Assembly: GCA_014529385.2 (NCBI GenBank) | Contig: CM043952.1 | Coordinates: forward strand, 152,696,057 to 152,760,056 | DNA from: Adiantum capillus-veneris | Lineage: Eukaryota; Streptophyta; Polypodiopsida; Polypodiales; Pteridaceae | DNA: 64,000 bases | Direction of reading: 5' to 3' | Shown: piece after piece, positions 21,813 through 34,153 of the stretch | Position numbering within the stretch: the first letter of the stretch is position 1 | How the letters are laid out: the number at the start of each line of letters is the position of its first letter | Made by a program: the position numbers and the translations under genes | Notes under the pieces: generated by a model | Told to the model about the DNA's origin: nothing | Database searches by the model: none | What the model saw: the letters and a program-made list of their open reading frames with translations, nothing else

Positions 21813-22592
21813 CATAAGTTCTTGCAATTCATTCTTCCAATTGCGATCAAGGGGTATTTAGCGGAGGAAGTGCGGACCTGCATATACAAGATTTCAGAGA
21901 TAGTGCGGTGGATCTCTTCCAAGGAGATACGGGAGGAATCTATTGCAGTCGCAAGGGCTAACTCCATTGAGGCAGTTTGCATGATTGAGAAGTATCTACC
22001 CACGAGCTGCCTAACTATCCAAATGCACTTGCTCGTCCATGTAGTAGATGAGGTTGTAGTGGCAGGTACAGTCCACAGCCGTTGGATTTTCTTTCTAGAG
22101 CGGTTCATGAAAACACTTAAGGGTTTTGTTCGCCAAAAAGCGCGTCCAGAGGGGAGCATGGCAGAAGGATGGCTGGTGCAAGAGTCTCTTGTATTGACGA
22201 CCGAATTTCTATCCGTTTCTGACCCAGAAATGCCTCGACTGTGGAGCGATGAGGAGGATGCAAGACTGGTGGGAGAGGAGCCGCAAGGGCAAGGGGTGCC
22301 GAAGAAAATGAACCTGGTCATGTGAGAAAAGATCATGAAGTTCTGTATACTAAATTCAGTGCCAATGCAAAAATGGCTTGAAAGGTACGAAGAAGAGAAA
22401 GAGAGACGCAATCTAGAGCGACAGGATTTCAGGCGAAGTCGAACGACTAGAGGCTTACCCTTGCCAGACTATCTCGCTCCTCTACCTGAATTCCCTACAA
22501 TGGCATGGTTGGACAAGACAGTGAGAGCAGCTCGACAGATCGGAGAACCCATATCTCTAGAAGAGGAAGAGCTGGATATTGGATGTGACTAG
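21813..22592 (+). pseudogene. CACTA transposase DUF4218 domain and charged linker (copy 2)
   Basis: The frame is open from 21,813: FILPIAIKGYLAEEVRT, IQMHLLVHVVDEVVVAGTVH, FMKTLKGFVRQKARPEGSMA. A TGA at 22,323 and then MQKWLERYEEEKERRN lead to TAG at 22,590. All segments from 21,561 to 23,303 are in one frame, so single substitutions account for the breaks. The intron present in this domain of the minus-strand copy is absent here. Confidence 0.83.
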
Positions 22593-23303
22593 AAGTATCA
22601 TACATACATGGCATTGTGGTCGCATGGAAAGCATTTCAGAACACAACAAATTGACAGCAGAAGAAACACGTTTGACAGTGGGGTAATGGTTAGTTTTATG
22701 CAAAAGAGCAGGGCCAGTGCTAGAGACACGAATGAGAGCACTAGCAACCTGGATTACTGTGGTCTGGTGTCAGATATCCTGAAAGTAAGCTTTAGGCGGG
22801 TTGAGATGTTTTTGTTGGATGTGAAGTGGTTCAAGGTGATTACTTCTGGTCGCAATGCAACGGTACGCAGAGATGGAAACAAACTTGTGCAAATAGATTC
22901 TACAAAGACTTGGACAGATGCGAGCGACACATTTGCTCTCCCCAAACATTGCGAGCAAGTGGTCTTTGTACCGGACCCTCGAGAGCGACAATGGTGGTTT
23001 GTGGTTCAGGTTGCTCCAAGAAATAAACAAGTATTTGAAGGGCAAGATCTCCTGGAGGAAAGTCAGTCAGACGACGTCCATACTACTGTGACATTAGATG
23101 AGATGGACGAAGGTATGGCAGAGGAAGCTGACAGATATACGAGGGATGATGCAGACGAGCCAGAATTGACACTTGTAGATGAAGATGCAATGGATGAAGA
23201 CAATCTGCCAGAACGAGTTGGGGTAGAGTTATGTTTGCAATTAGAGATAGACGATGATACGGTGCAAGATCTTATCGATGATGCCTCACTCGTCGAGGCC
23301 TAG
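22593..23303 (+). pseudogene. CACTA transposase DUF4216 domain and acidic tail (copy 2)
   Basis: The frame reads GKHFRTQQIDSRRNTFDSGV, YCGLVSDILKVSFRRVEMFL, DVKWFKV, WTDASDTFALPKHCEQVVFV and WWFVVQVAPRNKQVFEG. A strongly acidic C terminus follows, ending at TAG 23,301. This is the best-preserved module of either copy (231 codons open). The intron at the CEQ position in the minus copy is missing here. Confidence 0.83.
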
Positions 23304-23410
23304 ACCTGTAAGTGTTTGTGTGAAGACTTTGATTTAAAATTAAGCTTAAAGTTAATTTAAACAACTGTGTTCTGACGCTTTATTTTACTTTCTTTGTGCA
23401 GGACTTTAGT

Positions 23411-24538
23411 ATGGCAGATGAGATTCCAGATCCTGCTTCCATGAGTGCAGATGCATTCATGGGCTTCGTTACACGGATGACGCCTGCTCAGATGGAAGAG
23501 GCTTCTCAGTACTGGGTAGCCAGAGGCACGGGTACTACGCCTCTGGGATTCACACCCAAGGGACCGACGCCTAGGGGGGGGGACGCCTACGGGGTTCGGG
23601 ACGCCTATGGGTACGATACCTTCTTCTCCCATCATGGCCGCTTCGACACCTAGGGGTGGGGCACAGGCGGGTACGTCCTCATCTCCGCAGCACAAGCGTA
23701 CTCGCCGATCTCGGCGATCGTCAGGTGGAGGTGGTGGTTGCTGTGGAGGAGGGTCCACAGATGCTTCGACCCCTCCTCGCTCACGATCCCCGTCTTACCC
23801 AGGCACACCTCTCGACATACCTCTTGGCACACTTCGGACACCTTGGGGGCCACACGATCCTAGTGCCTCCAAGCTCTATACTGTATGGGGAGATGGTTCT
23901 GTTGACATGGATATAGTCGGGACTGAGATGCGACAGCGGATTCGCCAGCTCGTGGAGCTGCAGTTTTCGACCAGCATTCTGACGTCTTGGGATCAGCAAG
24001 ACAAGGAAAAAGTCACTTACATAGTGGAGACCATCCTGAGAGAGTACCAGCCTGCTCCGGGTTCTTCCGTTGTTTCGGCGCGGTGGATCAAGGGTGTTTC
24101 ACGGGACACCATCAAACATTGACGAGATGCAGCTCGGAAGGCTTTCAGGACCGGCTCGCTGAAGCCTTCGGGCATCCCACACGAGACGTGGCTGCAGATC
24201 AGGGAGGATGAGCGGACAGCGGCCACGCGGTTCAGACAGCAGCGTGAGGCCGCGCAGGTACGACAGATGACTAGGGGGACATCTCATCTTGGTAGCGGAG
24301 GCTTCGACACCTTTCACTATGAGTTTGTGAGTTTCTAATCCAATCTTAACTATGGCGTTTTTCAAAACGCGATGAATCATGTATTATTATTACTTTGATT
24401 TTTGTATAAACGCAGAATCTTGCGATGCATCGAGCTCCATCACGCGAGGAGGAGTCAGATGGATATCGCAGAGGTATCTATGAAGTACTAAATGATCTTG
24501 AAGCTTCAGGAGAGCCTGTAGACTGGGAGGCCTTATAG
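23411..24538 (+). pseudogene. Second CACTA gene, Transposase_24-like
   Basis: It starts at ATG 23,411 (MADEIPDPASMSADAFMGF) 108 bp after the transposase stop. A TP-repeat segment is broken by a frameshift in the G run near 23,573. The other frame continues with RRSRRSSGGGGGCCGGGSTD and then RQRIRQLVELQFSTSILTSW. A TGA at 24,120 (probably from CGA) interrupts. The C-terminal part has GIPHETWLQIREDERT and THLGSGGFDTF-like residues, recalling the Transposase_24 (PF03004) ending. A 89-bp intron (24,327-24,415, GTGAGT...CGCAG) joins in phase to a 41-codon last exon ending at 24,538. In En/Spm-type elements the second gene is a DNA-binding accessory; role here is inferred. Confidence 0.7.
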
Positions 24539-24764
24539 TCTCGCTAATCGCTTGAGGTGAGACGGTAATATGTGTGAGTTGATTTAATTAAGTTAGTATA
24601 TGTGAAGTAATATCAATACTAATTTTGTGAGTTGTCCTATGTGCAGGTTGGGACGCCTAGTCATTAGTGGACCAGATTTCATCTATATGCTTTGTGAGAC
24701 ACAGACACGCTTCTGTGTCTCTTTTTTATACAAAAAATTAGTGTTTAGACAGTTATTGTTTCCC

Positions 24765-25010
24765 TTATGGTTATGATTATTGTCATTGTCATTGTATAGA
24801 CAGTTATTGTTTCTCTTTCTGGTTATGCTTATGGTTATTGTTAATTTTGTTTATGGTTATGGTTATTTGCATTATGGTTTTGATCAAAGTGATTATAGCC
24901 GGTTATGGTTTTAAGTTATGGTTATGGTTCGTTATGGTTATGCTTTTAAGTTATGGTTATGGTTCGTTATGGTTATGCTTTTAAGTTATGGCTATGCTTT
25001 TCAGTTGGTA
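24765..25010. repeat. ggttatg-type minisatellite, 35-bp higher unit
   Basis: Repeated gttatg/ggttatgg words. The last part has a 35-bp unit twice in tandem (24,911-24,945 and 24,946-24,980) plus a partial third. Typical of CACTA 3' subterminal DNA. Confidence 0.85.
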
Positions 25011-25269
25011 CGGTTGTCTTTCATTGGCCTTAAATCTCATGTGAGATCCTACATGGATAGCATGTAGGAGGCGTATACATGATATGGTTTTTTTTGAAAA
25101 GTTTATGTAAAAAAAAAGGGAACTCTGCCGAAATTTCTGCGCACGGGAACATGGTTGATATTTTGGTGTTGCTCGCTTTCTTGGGCAGAGGGCAGGAAGT
25201 CTGGCTGTGGCTGTGTCCATCTTTTAATTGGGCACAGGCCAAGCTACCTGCCCTCTGCCCAAGAAATTT

Positions 25270-25400
25270 TTTTTCTGCTATGGTCGTCGCTATATGCATC
25301 GCTATGGTCGTCGCTATATGCGTCTCTATGCACGTCGCTAATAGCGACTGGTTTCACAGTGACGCAGATAGCGACGGACCGCATCGATATCTGCGTTGAT
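25270..25400. other. CACTA subterminal region with short inverted words
   Basis: Clustered tcgctat, gtcgct, agcgac and gcgtctctatgca words in both orientations, as expected for transposase-binding subterminal repeats of CACTA elements. The same words appear near 6,650-6,690. Function is inferred. Confidence 0.5.
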
Positions 25401-26477
25401 AACACCTTATTTTTTTGTAGAGAGAGCATGTCCCAACGTTTGAGCATTGGAATCAATTCCCATCATCATTTGAGCCAAGTTTTTTCATATTGAATAAGCG
25501 ATACACCAACCTAGAGAACATGTAGAAAATCAGAATCGAGTTTGACGGACACGTTTCTTTCAAGCTCCACCACTTGAGGATAGCAAGGACATCACTTGTC
25601 TCTTGCACTTTCAAATTTGGTAGCCCAGGAGAACATGTGTGAGATGATCAATTCAATGACGTATATTCCATGAAGTGTGTTGTAGTTGAACATAATTTTC
25701 TATTCGACGCTCCTAGTATTTTTTTTTGTACTTTCTCATTGAGATTCGACATCTCATCGTTCAGTTTCTTCGTCTTCTTGTTGGCTTACTCTCTAACTTG
25801 TTGTAGATCTTTCACGGACTTCTCTTGCAATGATGAATAAGCAACAAAGAGTACAATCTTGAACAGTAGCCAAACAATCCGTCTCTTCCATCTCCAATAA
25901 AACACAGAAGCTCAGTGACATTACAAAAGGGTAGTGGTGCATTAGTCGTTGGATCACCAGGGTAAATGTGGCCATCAACCCATAAGGTGATTGCCTTGCA
26001 CCTAATGCTTCATAGCTGATTTGCAACATTGGGATTGAATGTGCCAAGTCGCACAGTAGCGTACTCTTGTTCCAAATCAGCATTTATTCAATATCGTGTT
26101 GGCCTATTAGTAATATCTTACAGAGAAGGGTGTTTGAATGACCTTTTTGTTAGCTAATCAAGCAAACTAGAGAGAAAATGTGTAATGGTGACTGTTGCAA
26201 GCACGAAAAGCTGGCTATGGAGGGAAAAAGTGGAGAGTACCCAGAGATAGTAAAAAACGATTATGTTGTGGAGGAAAGAAAGAGAGGGAGTGTAACTCAA
26301 TCTTCTCTGAATTCAAAATGAGAGATATGTTGCGGAGGGAAGAAAGAGAGGGAGTGTAGCTCAATCTGCTTTGAATTCAAAATGTTGATCATGAGAGATT
26401 TAGAGAGAGAAGTGCTGCTGCACATAGAGGTAATGGAGTTTTCCATTGCTCTCACCTACATCTGGAGTGGGAGAAGC

Positions 26478-26536
<59 letters not shown>

Positions 26537-27785
26537 GGAGGGAGGGAGGGAGAGGGAGAGAGAGAGAAAAAGACATTAAAGGAAGAGAGTGGGGGAGAGA
26601 GTAGATCTATAATTGAATCTGCACTTTCTGTCATATGTAAGCATCATAGAATGTCCTCTTAATGATTGAGAGGTGGAAGTGACAAGAGAGAAAAGGGTGG
26701 GAAAGAAAAAGAGTTGGCACACGTTTTAGAGAGAGAATGCAGTGAGAGAATATACAAAAAAAAAAATGGCAGGGAGAGTTGAAAAGTGCTTCTTTTAATG
26801 AGAACTAAGTGAGAGAGAGTGTTTTATATGTTAGAGAGAGAGAGAGAGAGGAGAGAGATGGAAAAAAGACATTTTAAAATTTAGTTATCCACCTCTCTTT
26901 TGGGTTAAAATAGCCTATTTTCAAATACAACATATACAAATGGTACTTTTAAAAATCTCATCATAGGCCTTTTTGCCCTCTCTTTTAGGCTTGGTCAAAC
27001 TTTGCTTAAGCTTTAATCATTTCCTTAAAGTGAAAAAGAAAGAGGCCCTCCTATACCCCATTCCCTTCCTAATGAAAGCACTTAAAAGAGATGATGTAGC
27101 TCGCTAACGCGTAGTCACAAATCACAATAAAATTGACAATGAGTACACTTAAATTAAAGATCATTAGACAAGGAACACAATGCAAGTGTCAAAATTGAAT
27201 CTGGATTACAAGAGCTCAAGAAAAATGGATTACAATGTGTGAGAGAGTAGTCGCTCTCAGTCGTACGCTTCAAAACTTCATAACCTTGATAATGATAGTG
27301 TGTGTTTTTCCACTTACAAAAATTAGGCTTTATATCTAGGGCTTCTCTTGGCCAGTGGCCGGATTTACAAGGCTCAGACTCAAAATCAAGCTTTACAACT
27401 CAAATTTTACATAGGCTAGTTCAAAAACCATTTTGCTAAAATCAAAGAATCTCATATAAATACAAGGATTTTCCAAAAAAATAAAGATGAGACATAGGAA
27501 TTGTGGCTCCATGATAAAGGGGTCAAGGGCACCCGTCTGGTCCATCTACTAAAATTACCCCCTTCCTAGTCTTTGCATGCCCTAGTGCAAGATTCTCTTT
27601 GCCTTTGGCCTTGTCTTTGGCAATTGGTCTTTAGTATTTGATTGCTGGAGTCTTTAGTAGTTGAAGGTCCTCTTTTCTAGTTTCTTTGTGATGCATTTAA
27701 ATTTCTCTGCTCAAGCCTCTATCTTTGTTTGGACTACCAAATCCTTGAATCGATTGTTCATTATTGTGCTCTAATAGGTAATGTG
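25401..27785. other. Spacer rich in GA tracts
   Basis: No recognised gene. A minus-strand open frame at 26,083-25,793 (96 codons, MLIWNKSTLLCDLAHS...) has a varied composition but no motif I know. GA tracts at 26,480-26,530 and 26,833-26,860. Confidence 0.45.
26480..26530. repeat. (GA)n microsatellite
   Basis: Perfect GA run of about 51 bases followed by imperfect GA/GGGA sequence to 26,570. Confidence 0.95.
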
Positions 27786-28197
27786 TCAGGTTGGTAGATC
27801 CTTCATCATAGGGTCGAATATGATACAATCCATATCAAAAAAACTTGTCATGAATGTTTCTTCAAACGTGTGCAGATATTGCAAGGACAAAAACATGATT
27901 ATTGGGAAACATACAAATGTATGAAGGATGTCAGGAATCAGTTGAAAGAGATTTTGGTGCAGATGCAAATTGCTAGAGGAGTTTTGGATCAAAGGGTGTA
28001 GGCCATTCTTGAAGATCAGACGGCCGCCAGCAAAGGACCTTAGACTAGGACCTCGGTTGGAGAACAGGCAACTGCTCTCAGAAAACTGTTTTAGCTGGTG
28101 AGAGTAACTAGAAAAATGATGCAGCAAGAGAACTAGGCTGTTCTCAACTTCTTAGAATTTGTGCCTGATTCCCCAGTTCTCTTGTATGCCTTTCCAG

Positions 28198-28234
<37 letters not shown>

Positions 28235-28272
28235 CCTTCCCCTTCCTCCATAGCTCTCATCTTCCCCCTTGA
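27786..28272. other. Possible internal start of a minus-strand LTR element
   Basis: Lies on the internal side of a minus-strand primer site (28,284-28,273). The open frame 28,127-27,786 on the minus strand has no gag motif, so no gene is claimed. A GA run occupies 28,201-28,231. Confidence 0.35.
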
Positions 28273-28284
28273 GCTCTGATACCA
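28273..28284 (-). other. Primer binding site, tRNA-iMet type, minus strand
   Basis: gctctgatacca is the exact reverse complement of tggtatcagagc. On the minus strand it is preceded one base earlier by ...tttca, as at an LTR end. Confidence 0.7.
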
Positions 28285-28285
28285 G

Positions 28286-28630
28286 TGAAAGGGCAAGGGA
28301 ACTGAACATGCTCATCACCACCAACCATGCCCTATATAGGCCCTTGGCCTTCTAAATATAGGGACCCCCTTGACTGCATGTCCGTCCTGGCCCTTGTCCG
28401 TGCCTGGTCTTACCAATATCCTGACAGCTGAGGGACCACCAGCAGTTGATAAATAGCATTCATTACAGCTTATCACACTAAACAAGAGATTGAGACATCA
28501 GCAGGCTCCCATAACCATGCAATATCTGGAGGATGATGATCTCCTATCTAATCTGGAATGCTTTCAGCGTATGTCAGAGCTAGGAAAATGGTTGAGCACT
28601 AGAAATCAGTTGTTTTCATGATCAAAAGAC
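28286..28630 (-). repeat. Probable LTR, minus strand, outer end undetermined
   Basis: On the minus strand this lies immediately before the primer site, ends in CA, and has a TATA box (cctatatagg, 28,331-28,340) placed to start transcription inside the LTR. No partner LTR was found, so the outer limit is a guess. Confidence 0.45.
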
Positions 28631-29261
28631 CTACCACTTACCTGCGCATCCCAGCACAGTCCAGCTGTTGGAAAGGGTGCCTGAATGGATAATCACTGTT
28701 GAAGAGAGAGTGACCAATCCACATTGGCAACGACAGTCTAGTGCAAATTGTCTCTCTCTGGCTATAGAATTATAATTTCTGCTAGGGGAAACAAGCCAAC
28801 CACTGATTGCACACAATTTTCACATTGATGAATATCCTGGAAGAGGAAAGCAAATTCTCTCTCTCTCTCTCTCTCATCATAATGTTTTGGGTGCTTTTCA
28901 TGAGAGAGCTTTGCCCATATTAGGCCAGCTCTAAAGGGTATGATTATAGGAGAAGCGGATTTTGCTCTCTCTCTCTCTCTCTCTCTCTCTCTATGTACAC
29001 ACACACACACACACACACACACTATGTTGTCCGAGGAAGGGAAGGCCTTTCTTAGGATGCCATCACCTATGCATTCACCTTGAAGGCCTAACTGAAGACT
29101 GTCATTTTTTTGGATTGAATTCTTGCATATGAAAGTGTAGCAAGGTCGCCAACATGCGCATCTGTGCGGGAGCGGGGTGGTGGTGTAGGTTAGGGAGCGT
29201 AGGGTTGTGCTCGAGAGCACATTTTTGAAAAAGGACTCAAGTGCCATCCCAAGAGACGAGA
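28631..29261. other. Spacer with TC and CA runs
   Basis: TC runs at 28,856-28,875 and 28,967-28,992 and a CA run at 28,997-29,022. The long minus-strand frame here is created by the microsatellites and is not a gene. Confidence 0.6.
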
Positions 29262-30205
29262 GAATAAACTTTATGTTAAATTAAAAAAAGTGAGTTTTCC
29301 TTACAAGAGATTCAGTATTTAGGTCACATTATCTCTCAAGATGGCATCCAAATGGGTCCATCAAAGGTAGAGGTAATATAAGGATGGCCTAATACAAGGA
29401 ATATTCATAAACTAAGAAGCTTGATAGGTATGTGCGCATACTATAGATGCTTCATAGAAAAGTTCTCACTAATAGCAGGACCATTACATGACCTAACAAA
29501 GAAAAACTTTGGGTATATATGGTCTGCCAAGGAGATAAATTCTTTTGAAAAGCTTATCTCTCAACCTGTTCTTACATTGCCGGATCTCTCAAAGCCATTT
29601 GAGGTCCAATGTGACGCTTGTGGTGATTGCCTTGGAGCTTTTCTACTCTAAGAAGGGCATGCCATAGCCTATGAAGGTTGAAGGCTCTACCCTATTGAGC
29701 AAGATCTAGGCATATATGAAAAGGAACTCCTCGTAATTCTACATGCCTTAGACTCATGGAAGCACTATTTAATGGGGACTCCTTTCATTCTGTGGACGGA
29801 TCACCAAAGCCTTAAGTACTTCATGACACAGACCAAGCTCTCTGACAAACAAGTGAGGTGAGAAAATTTTCTTTTGCAATTTCATTTTCATATTGCTCAC
29901 ATTGCTGGCAAGCATAATCAAGTAGCTGATGCACTCCAAGATGGCCGAAAGTGAATGCGGTTTCCATATCAACTCACAACGATCTATCTTCCATGATAGA
30001 TGAGTATGCTATTGATTCCAATTTTAGAGATGTGATTTCAGCCCTTACACTAGGGAAGAAAGAGGAACCATTTACTTTACAAGATGATTATCTTCTCTAT
30101 GGAAATAGACTATGCGTTACTACCTCGAGCCTAGCCAATCACAAGCCTAGGTCAAGTCAAGCAGTAGAGGTGGTATTTGAACAAGTTTCCTCCTTTCCTC
30201 TTTGA
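29262..30205 (+). pseudogene. Ty3/gypsy RT C terminus, RNase H and integrase N terminus remnant
   Basis: EFSLQEIQYLGHIISQDGI (RT connection) is followed by MCAYYRCFIEKFSLIAGPLH. RNase H comes next: DLSKPFEVQCDACGDCLGAF, KELLVILHALDSWKHYLMGT, PFILWTDHQSLKYF, HIAGKHNQVADAL. The integrase-side segment is EEPFTLQDDYLLYGNRLCV. Stops at 29,380 and about 29,650 and small shifts. It differs clearly from both the chromovirus and the large element nearby, so it is a third gypsy lineage. Both ends are truncated. Confidence 0.85.
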
Positions 30206-30583
30206 GAGAGAGGGCTTGATAAATTCCTAAACAATCAATTTAATTAGCTAAATCCTCATTGGACCTATCTAAGGAGCAACCAATAGGCTTTGGACACTCC
30301 TTGAGGGAAACCCAACACTAGGGGCTTGACATGTGTCCTTCTTACCTCCTGAGCAAGGGGTGCCCTTTGGGAGAGAGAGAAGTCATCCAACCACACCGTG
30401 CATCTATATTATCACCGCCAGTAAGGTATGGACTATGTAGTGTTTTGAGGGTCGGAAATTGTTGGCTAACATGGTAGTTTAGTATCAATGGCCTTCTGAT
30501 TTTCCAATTGAAGTAGTTGTCAAGGATTGGCTTCTTTGATTGGGTAGTACGTTTCAATCCTGAGATATTGCAATGAATTCTTA
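30206..30583. other. Spacer before chromovirus
   Basis: No coding similarity seen; flanking DNA of the chromovirus insertion. Confidence 0.5.
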
Positions 30584-32845
30584 TGTAAGGTCCTCCTCTT
30601 AGCCCTTACTCTTGCTGAAATATCTAAGCCGTCGACTTTCCAAATACGATCAAGTAAAGCACCCTAGCTACCCACGAGACGCTTTTGGTTTTAACCATAG
30701 GAACATGGATATGATCAATGCAAAGCTATCCATGAGACACTTTCGGTTTTCACCATGGGAACGTGGATATAACCAATGCATGGGATATTAGTTTTATCTC
30801 AAGAAAAGAAAAGAAAAATTGCATAAGAAAACAAAGAAAGAATAGGGTAAGGTGAAAAAGTAACTTGTTGAAAAAATCCACTTGTTGCAAGTAGCTTGTT
30901 GAGGAAGCCACTTGTTGAAAAATAGCTTGTTGAATAAGCCACTTGTAGGAAGAATAGCTTCTTGTATAAACCACTTGTAGAAAAGTGGCTTCTTGTATGA
31001 GCCACTTGTAGGAAAAGTAGCTTCTTGTATAAGTAGCTTGTTGAAGAACCTTTGAAAAGAAAGAAAGGATATTAAGATATGTAAAAGTAACTTATCATGA
31101 TAAGTTAAGGGACTTATCAAAATTAAGCTTAAAAGGAGGCCTTCCGTACTCATTAAACACTTCGCTACACTTTGCTACGTTTCACTTCACTTCATTTCTC
31201 CACACATTTTGATATTGCAAGCTTGATAGTGACCTATGAAAGCCATAGCTAATCCTCCTTCTTCATACACACCCTACACACACTTGTCTTCTCAAGAGAA
31301 TCCATAACCATAATCCAAATTACCATTATCCTCTTCACCTTCTCTCTCTCTCTTAATCTACAAGCTTTCCATAGCTTGAATTTTCTTAATCTCTTTCTAT
31401 TCTCCTAGTCAAATCGGTGGTTTTCAAGCAAAGGGAAGCGGAAAAGAACTGGTGACATCAGTACACCTCATCGATGCACTTCCAAAGCAAGAAGAAGACC
31501 CTGCTAAGACACATTAAGTTCCAAAACCATAAGCCTCTTCTAGCAACATAACTAATCCTCTCCAGGGTAATAAAGGTACCCCTAAATCCCTTCTTAAAGA
31601 AGAATTTGTTATCATTCATACACTATTACATGAATATTCTACGATACACTAGCATGTCCACTCTTAGGAACTTTGTCATTTTTACACTACTATGCATAGA
31701 AGAGTTTTACTCTTGCATAAGCACTCAAAGGAAGTTTTGATTAGTTGCCCAAGATTGCAAGTTGGTGCATTTCCAAAAAAAAAAATGTACCACGCATAGA
31801 CAAAAAAAAAAAAAAAACTCATTATATAAATCATATGCAGTGGTCATTTCAAGTTTGTCTGCTTTCAAGATTGTTTTGCAAATTCCAAGGGGGAAGTAAG
31901 GGGATAGCTTCACGGATGTCATGAACGTGTTGATTGACATAAAACTCCCAACGCTTCCATGGTGATGACCCATGGATGGCAATGATGAAAAGGGACCAAA
32001 ATGGGATTCATTGAAGTCGGGGTTAACTCGAAACTTTTGTCGAGACAAAACCTTAAAATTCCAAGAGATTCGTTGATTTCTAAGGTCTTGTTTTGAGTAG
32101 AAAATTAAAAGGAAATAGGAATTAAGGGATTATAACTCAAGGAGCTTAATCTAAATTTAAACTAAGATTAAAAACTTTACCGAGAAAATGGATGTGGATA
32201 GCCCTAGTATAAAATAGAGATTTAAGTGTGAGCTTGTCTTCATGTTTGGAAAAAGGCCGGCACAGGTGTTTACCTGTGGGATACAACGGGGGATGTTCCT
32301 TTTTGGCTAGGACTGATAATCATTGTTCTATGTTTGAGCTCAGGGTTCATTCATTGCCCTAGAAATGGGATTGAATGGGAGTGTGTCCCGATAAGGTGGA
32401 TGTGAACCACGGATGCGTCTGGAAATCGGCCTAGTCCGGGTAGGCTTGATGCTGACGGGAATAGGAGGGAGGAAAAAGGATCCATGGAGGGATCGTGATA
32501 AGGTAGGAGGATTTGATTTAATTAAGGAACTCTTCAAATTGTTTAGGAAAAAGAAACCTTGGAAAGGCTAGGAATCTAAATGGGCTATTCCGCAATTGTC
32601 CTCATCAGCCGGACCTTTGCTCTTCTTCTCGGGATTATTGATTTAAAAGGAACCTAAAGTAGATTATTTTTTAAGCCTTTCCCACATAAGATAAAGAAAA
32701 AGAAGAATTGAAATCTGTGTAAAGGTGCCGCCTTATCACGTGGCGGAGGACACAGAATACCCTGGTCCTAGGACACGGATAGGGTTATGCCTGGAGAAGT
32801 ATATGTGACTGCTTGAAAGATAACTAGATAATCTTACTAATATTA
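30584..32845 (+). repeat. Chromovirus 5' LTR
   Basis: Direct repeat partner of 38,424-40,689. Contains a 31-bp period minisatellite at about 30,862-31,045 (ccacttgtaggaaaagtagc type units), poly-A runs near 31,777 and 31,801, and no internal gene. The gag ATG lies only 16 bp after its end. Confidence 0.92.
30862..31045. repeat. 31-bp period minisatellite in the LTR
   Basis: The word cttgt preceded by cca recurs at 30,881, 30,911, 30,942, 30,974 and 31,005, giving about six imperfect units. The same array is in the 3' LTR at about 38,702-38,880. Confidence 0.85.
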
Positions 32846-32860
32846 TCCCAAGCTACACCT

Positions 32861-34153
32861 ATGCCATGTTCCAGCCAAGCATCGCTTGCTGTAGCCCTTG
32901 TAGAGGATTTTGGGCATGACAAAGATCTCAAGGCTCTTCTCAAACCTATGCAACCGCATCCATTTTTAGGAACGGGTGATGATGTGCCTACCCAATTAGA
33001 AGAGTGGATAATTCAGATGGATGACTACTTTGCTCTTGCTGGTTACAATTCAGTAGCTCAAGGAATAATGGGAAGAGCCAAGCTAGAAGGACCTGCAAAA
33101 ACATGGTGGAAGCTCAACTGTCAAACTCGCCAAGTAGCAAAAGTGACTCAAAGTTGGGATGAGTTAAAGCATCATCTCAAGGAACGCTATCTTCCCCTAG
33201 ACTACTTCACCACTAAGATGAACGAGTTTCTTTCATGCAAGCTGGGGAATAGGTCTATCAAAGTTTACTATGAGGAATTTGTCCGGCTTTTGCGATATGC
33301 TCCTCTCATGACAAGGGAACAAAATCTAAGTCGCGTCATCCTTGGACTTGGAGGAGATTTGGCTTCCGAAGTAGAGTCCCTCCGGGCCAAGTCAAAACAT
33401 AAGAGCATTTTTAAGGGAAGCACCACAAATAATAGGAAGCAAGAATTTCCTTCTTACCACGGTCAGCCCTATCAAGAAAATAAAGTACCATTTATCCCAA
33501 AGCCAATTGCCCAACCTCAACTGCCACCCCACCTTGTTCGTGTGAATGCCCTTCCTGTCACTCAAAGTGGAAGACAAATTCAATGCTACAAGTGCCTAGA
33601 GTTTGGTCATAAGAAGGCCGAATGCCCTAAAGGAAATGACTCCAATTATTTGGTGCCTCCTGCTAACCGTCTGAATCCACCCAATCAAGGGGGACAATTC
33701 AGAAACCTTCAAACCAGAGGGAGAAATCGAGCACATGCAAAACCTAATCCTATGCCTCATCTTCATGGACAAAATCCAGCCAACAACCCACCTAGATCAT
33801 CAACTGTGAACTTCATTTTAGTAAAGGATGAGATGGAGGAGCAAGCCCACATCTATGCTGCCTTGGACCCTAGTGGCCGAAATCGACAACTCTCCATTCT
33901 TGAGACTAAGGGAGAGTATGAGGGTAAACCTCTTTCCTTTCTTCTTGATTCTGGAAGCTCACATTCATTTTTGTCACCTAACATTGTAAAAAGATTGCAA
34001 GTCACCTCCCAAGCCATAGGCCGTAAGTTACGGGTTTCTCTAGCAACGGGATCCACCATTCTGACAGATGAGCAGATGGTAGACCTATCCTTTCAACTAG
34101 AAGGTCAATCAACCCAACAAAGATTTAGAATCCTAAAGATGGGCCAATTTTAA
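32861..34153 (+). pseudogene. Chromovirus gag and start of protease
   Basis: This frame of 430 codons starts at ATG 32,861. Residues about 40-190 form the capsid-type gag domain (WWKLNC, LKERYLPLDYF, YYEEFVRLLRYAPLM). A canonical CCHC knuckle CYKCLEFGHKKAEC lies near residue 240. The retropepsin active site LLDSGSSHSFLS lies near residue 365. TAA at 34,151 stops the frame inside the protease; the same frame continues GILGMDWLS. Gag packages element RNA and the protease processes the polyprotein. The gag-knuckle distance looks short, suggesting a small deletion. Confidence 0.9.

Larger units (their letters stand above)
20690..25400 (+). mobile_element. CACTA (En/Spm) DNA transposon, plus strand, N-terminally incomplete
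   Basis: Second copy of the family at 1-5.2 kb, in the opposite orientation: TNP2 core, DUF4218, linker, DUF4216, then a separate Transposase_24-like gene, a minisatellite and a subterminal region with repeated cgctat/gtcgct/agcgac words. The transposase-associated N-terminal domain is missing. Terminal inverted repeats were not identified; the coordinates are outer estimates. Confidence 0.8.

Noticed and set aside
25793-26083. 96-codon minus-strand frame with varied composition
   Set aside because: No recognisable motif and stops directly after; kept only as a note in the spacer entry.
28762-29247. 161-codon minus-strand frame
   Set aside because: Crosses TC and CA runs and has no motif outside them.
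30794-31153. Minus-strand Phe/Leu/Ser-rich frames, also at 38,590-38,994
   Set aside because: Translation of the LTR minisatellite; present in both LTRs, no independent evidence of a gene.
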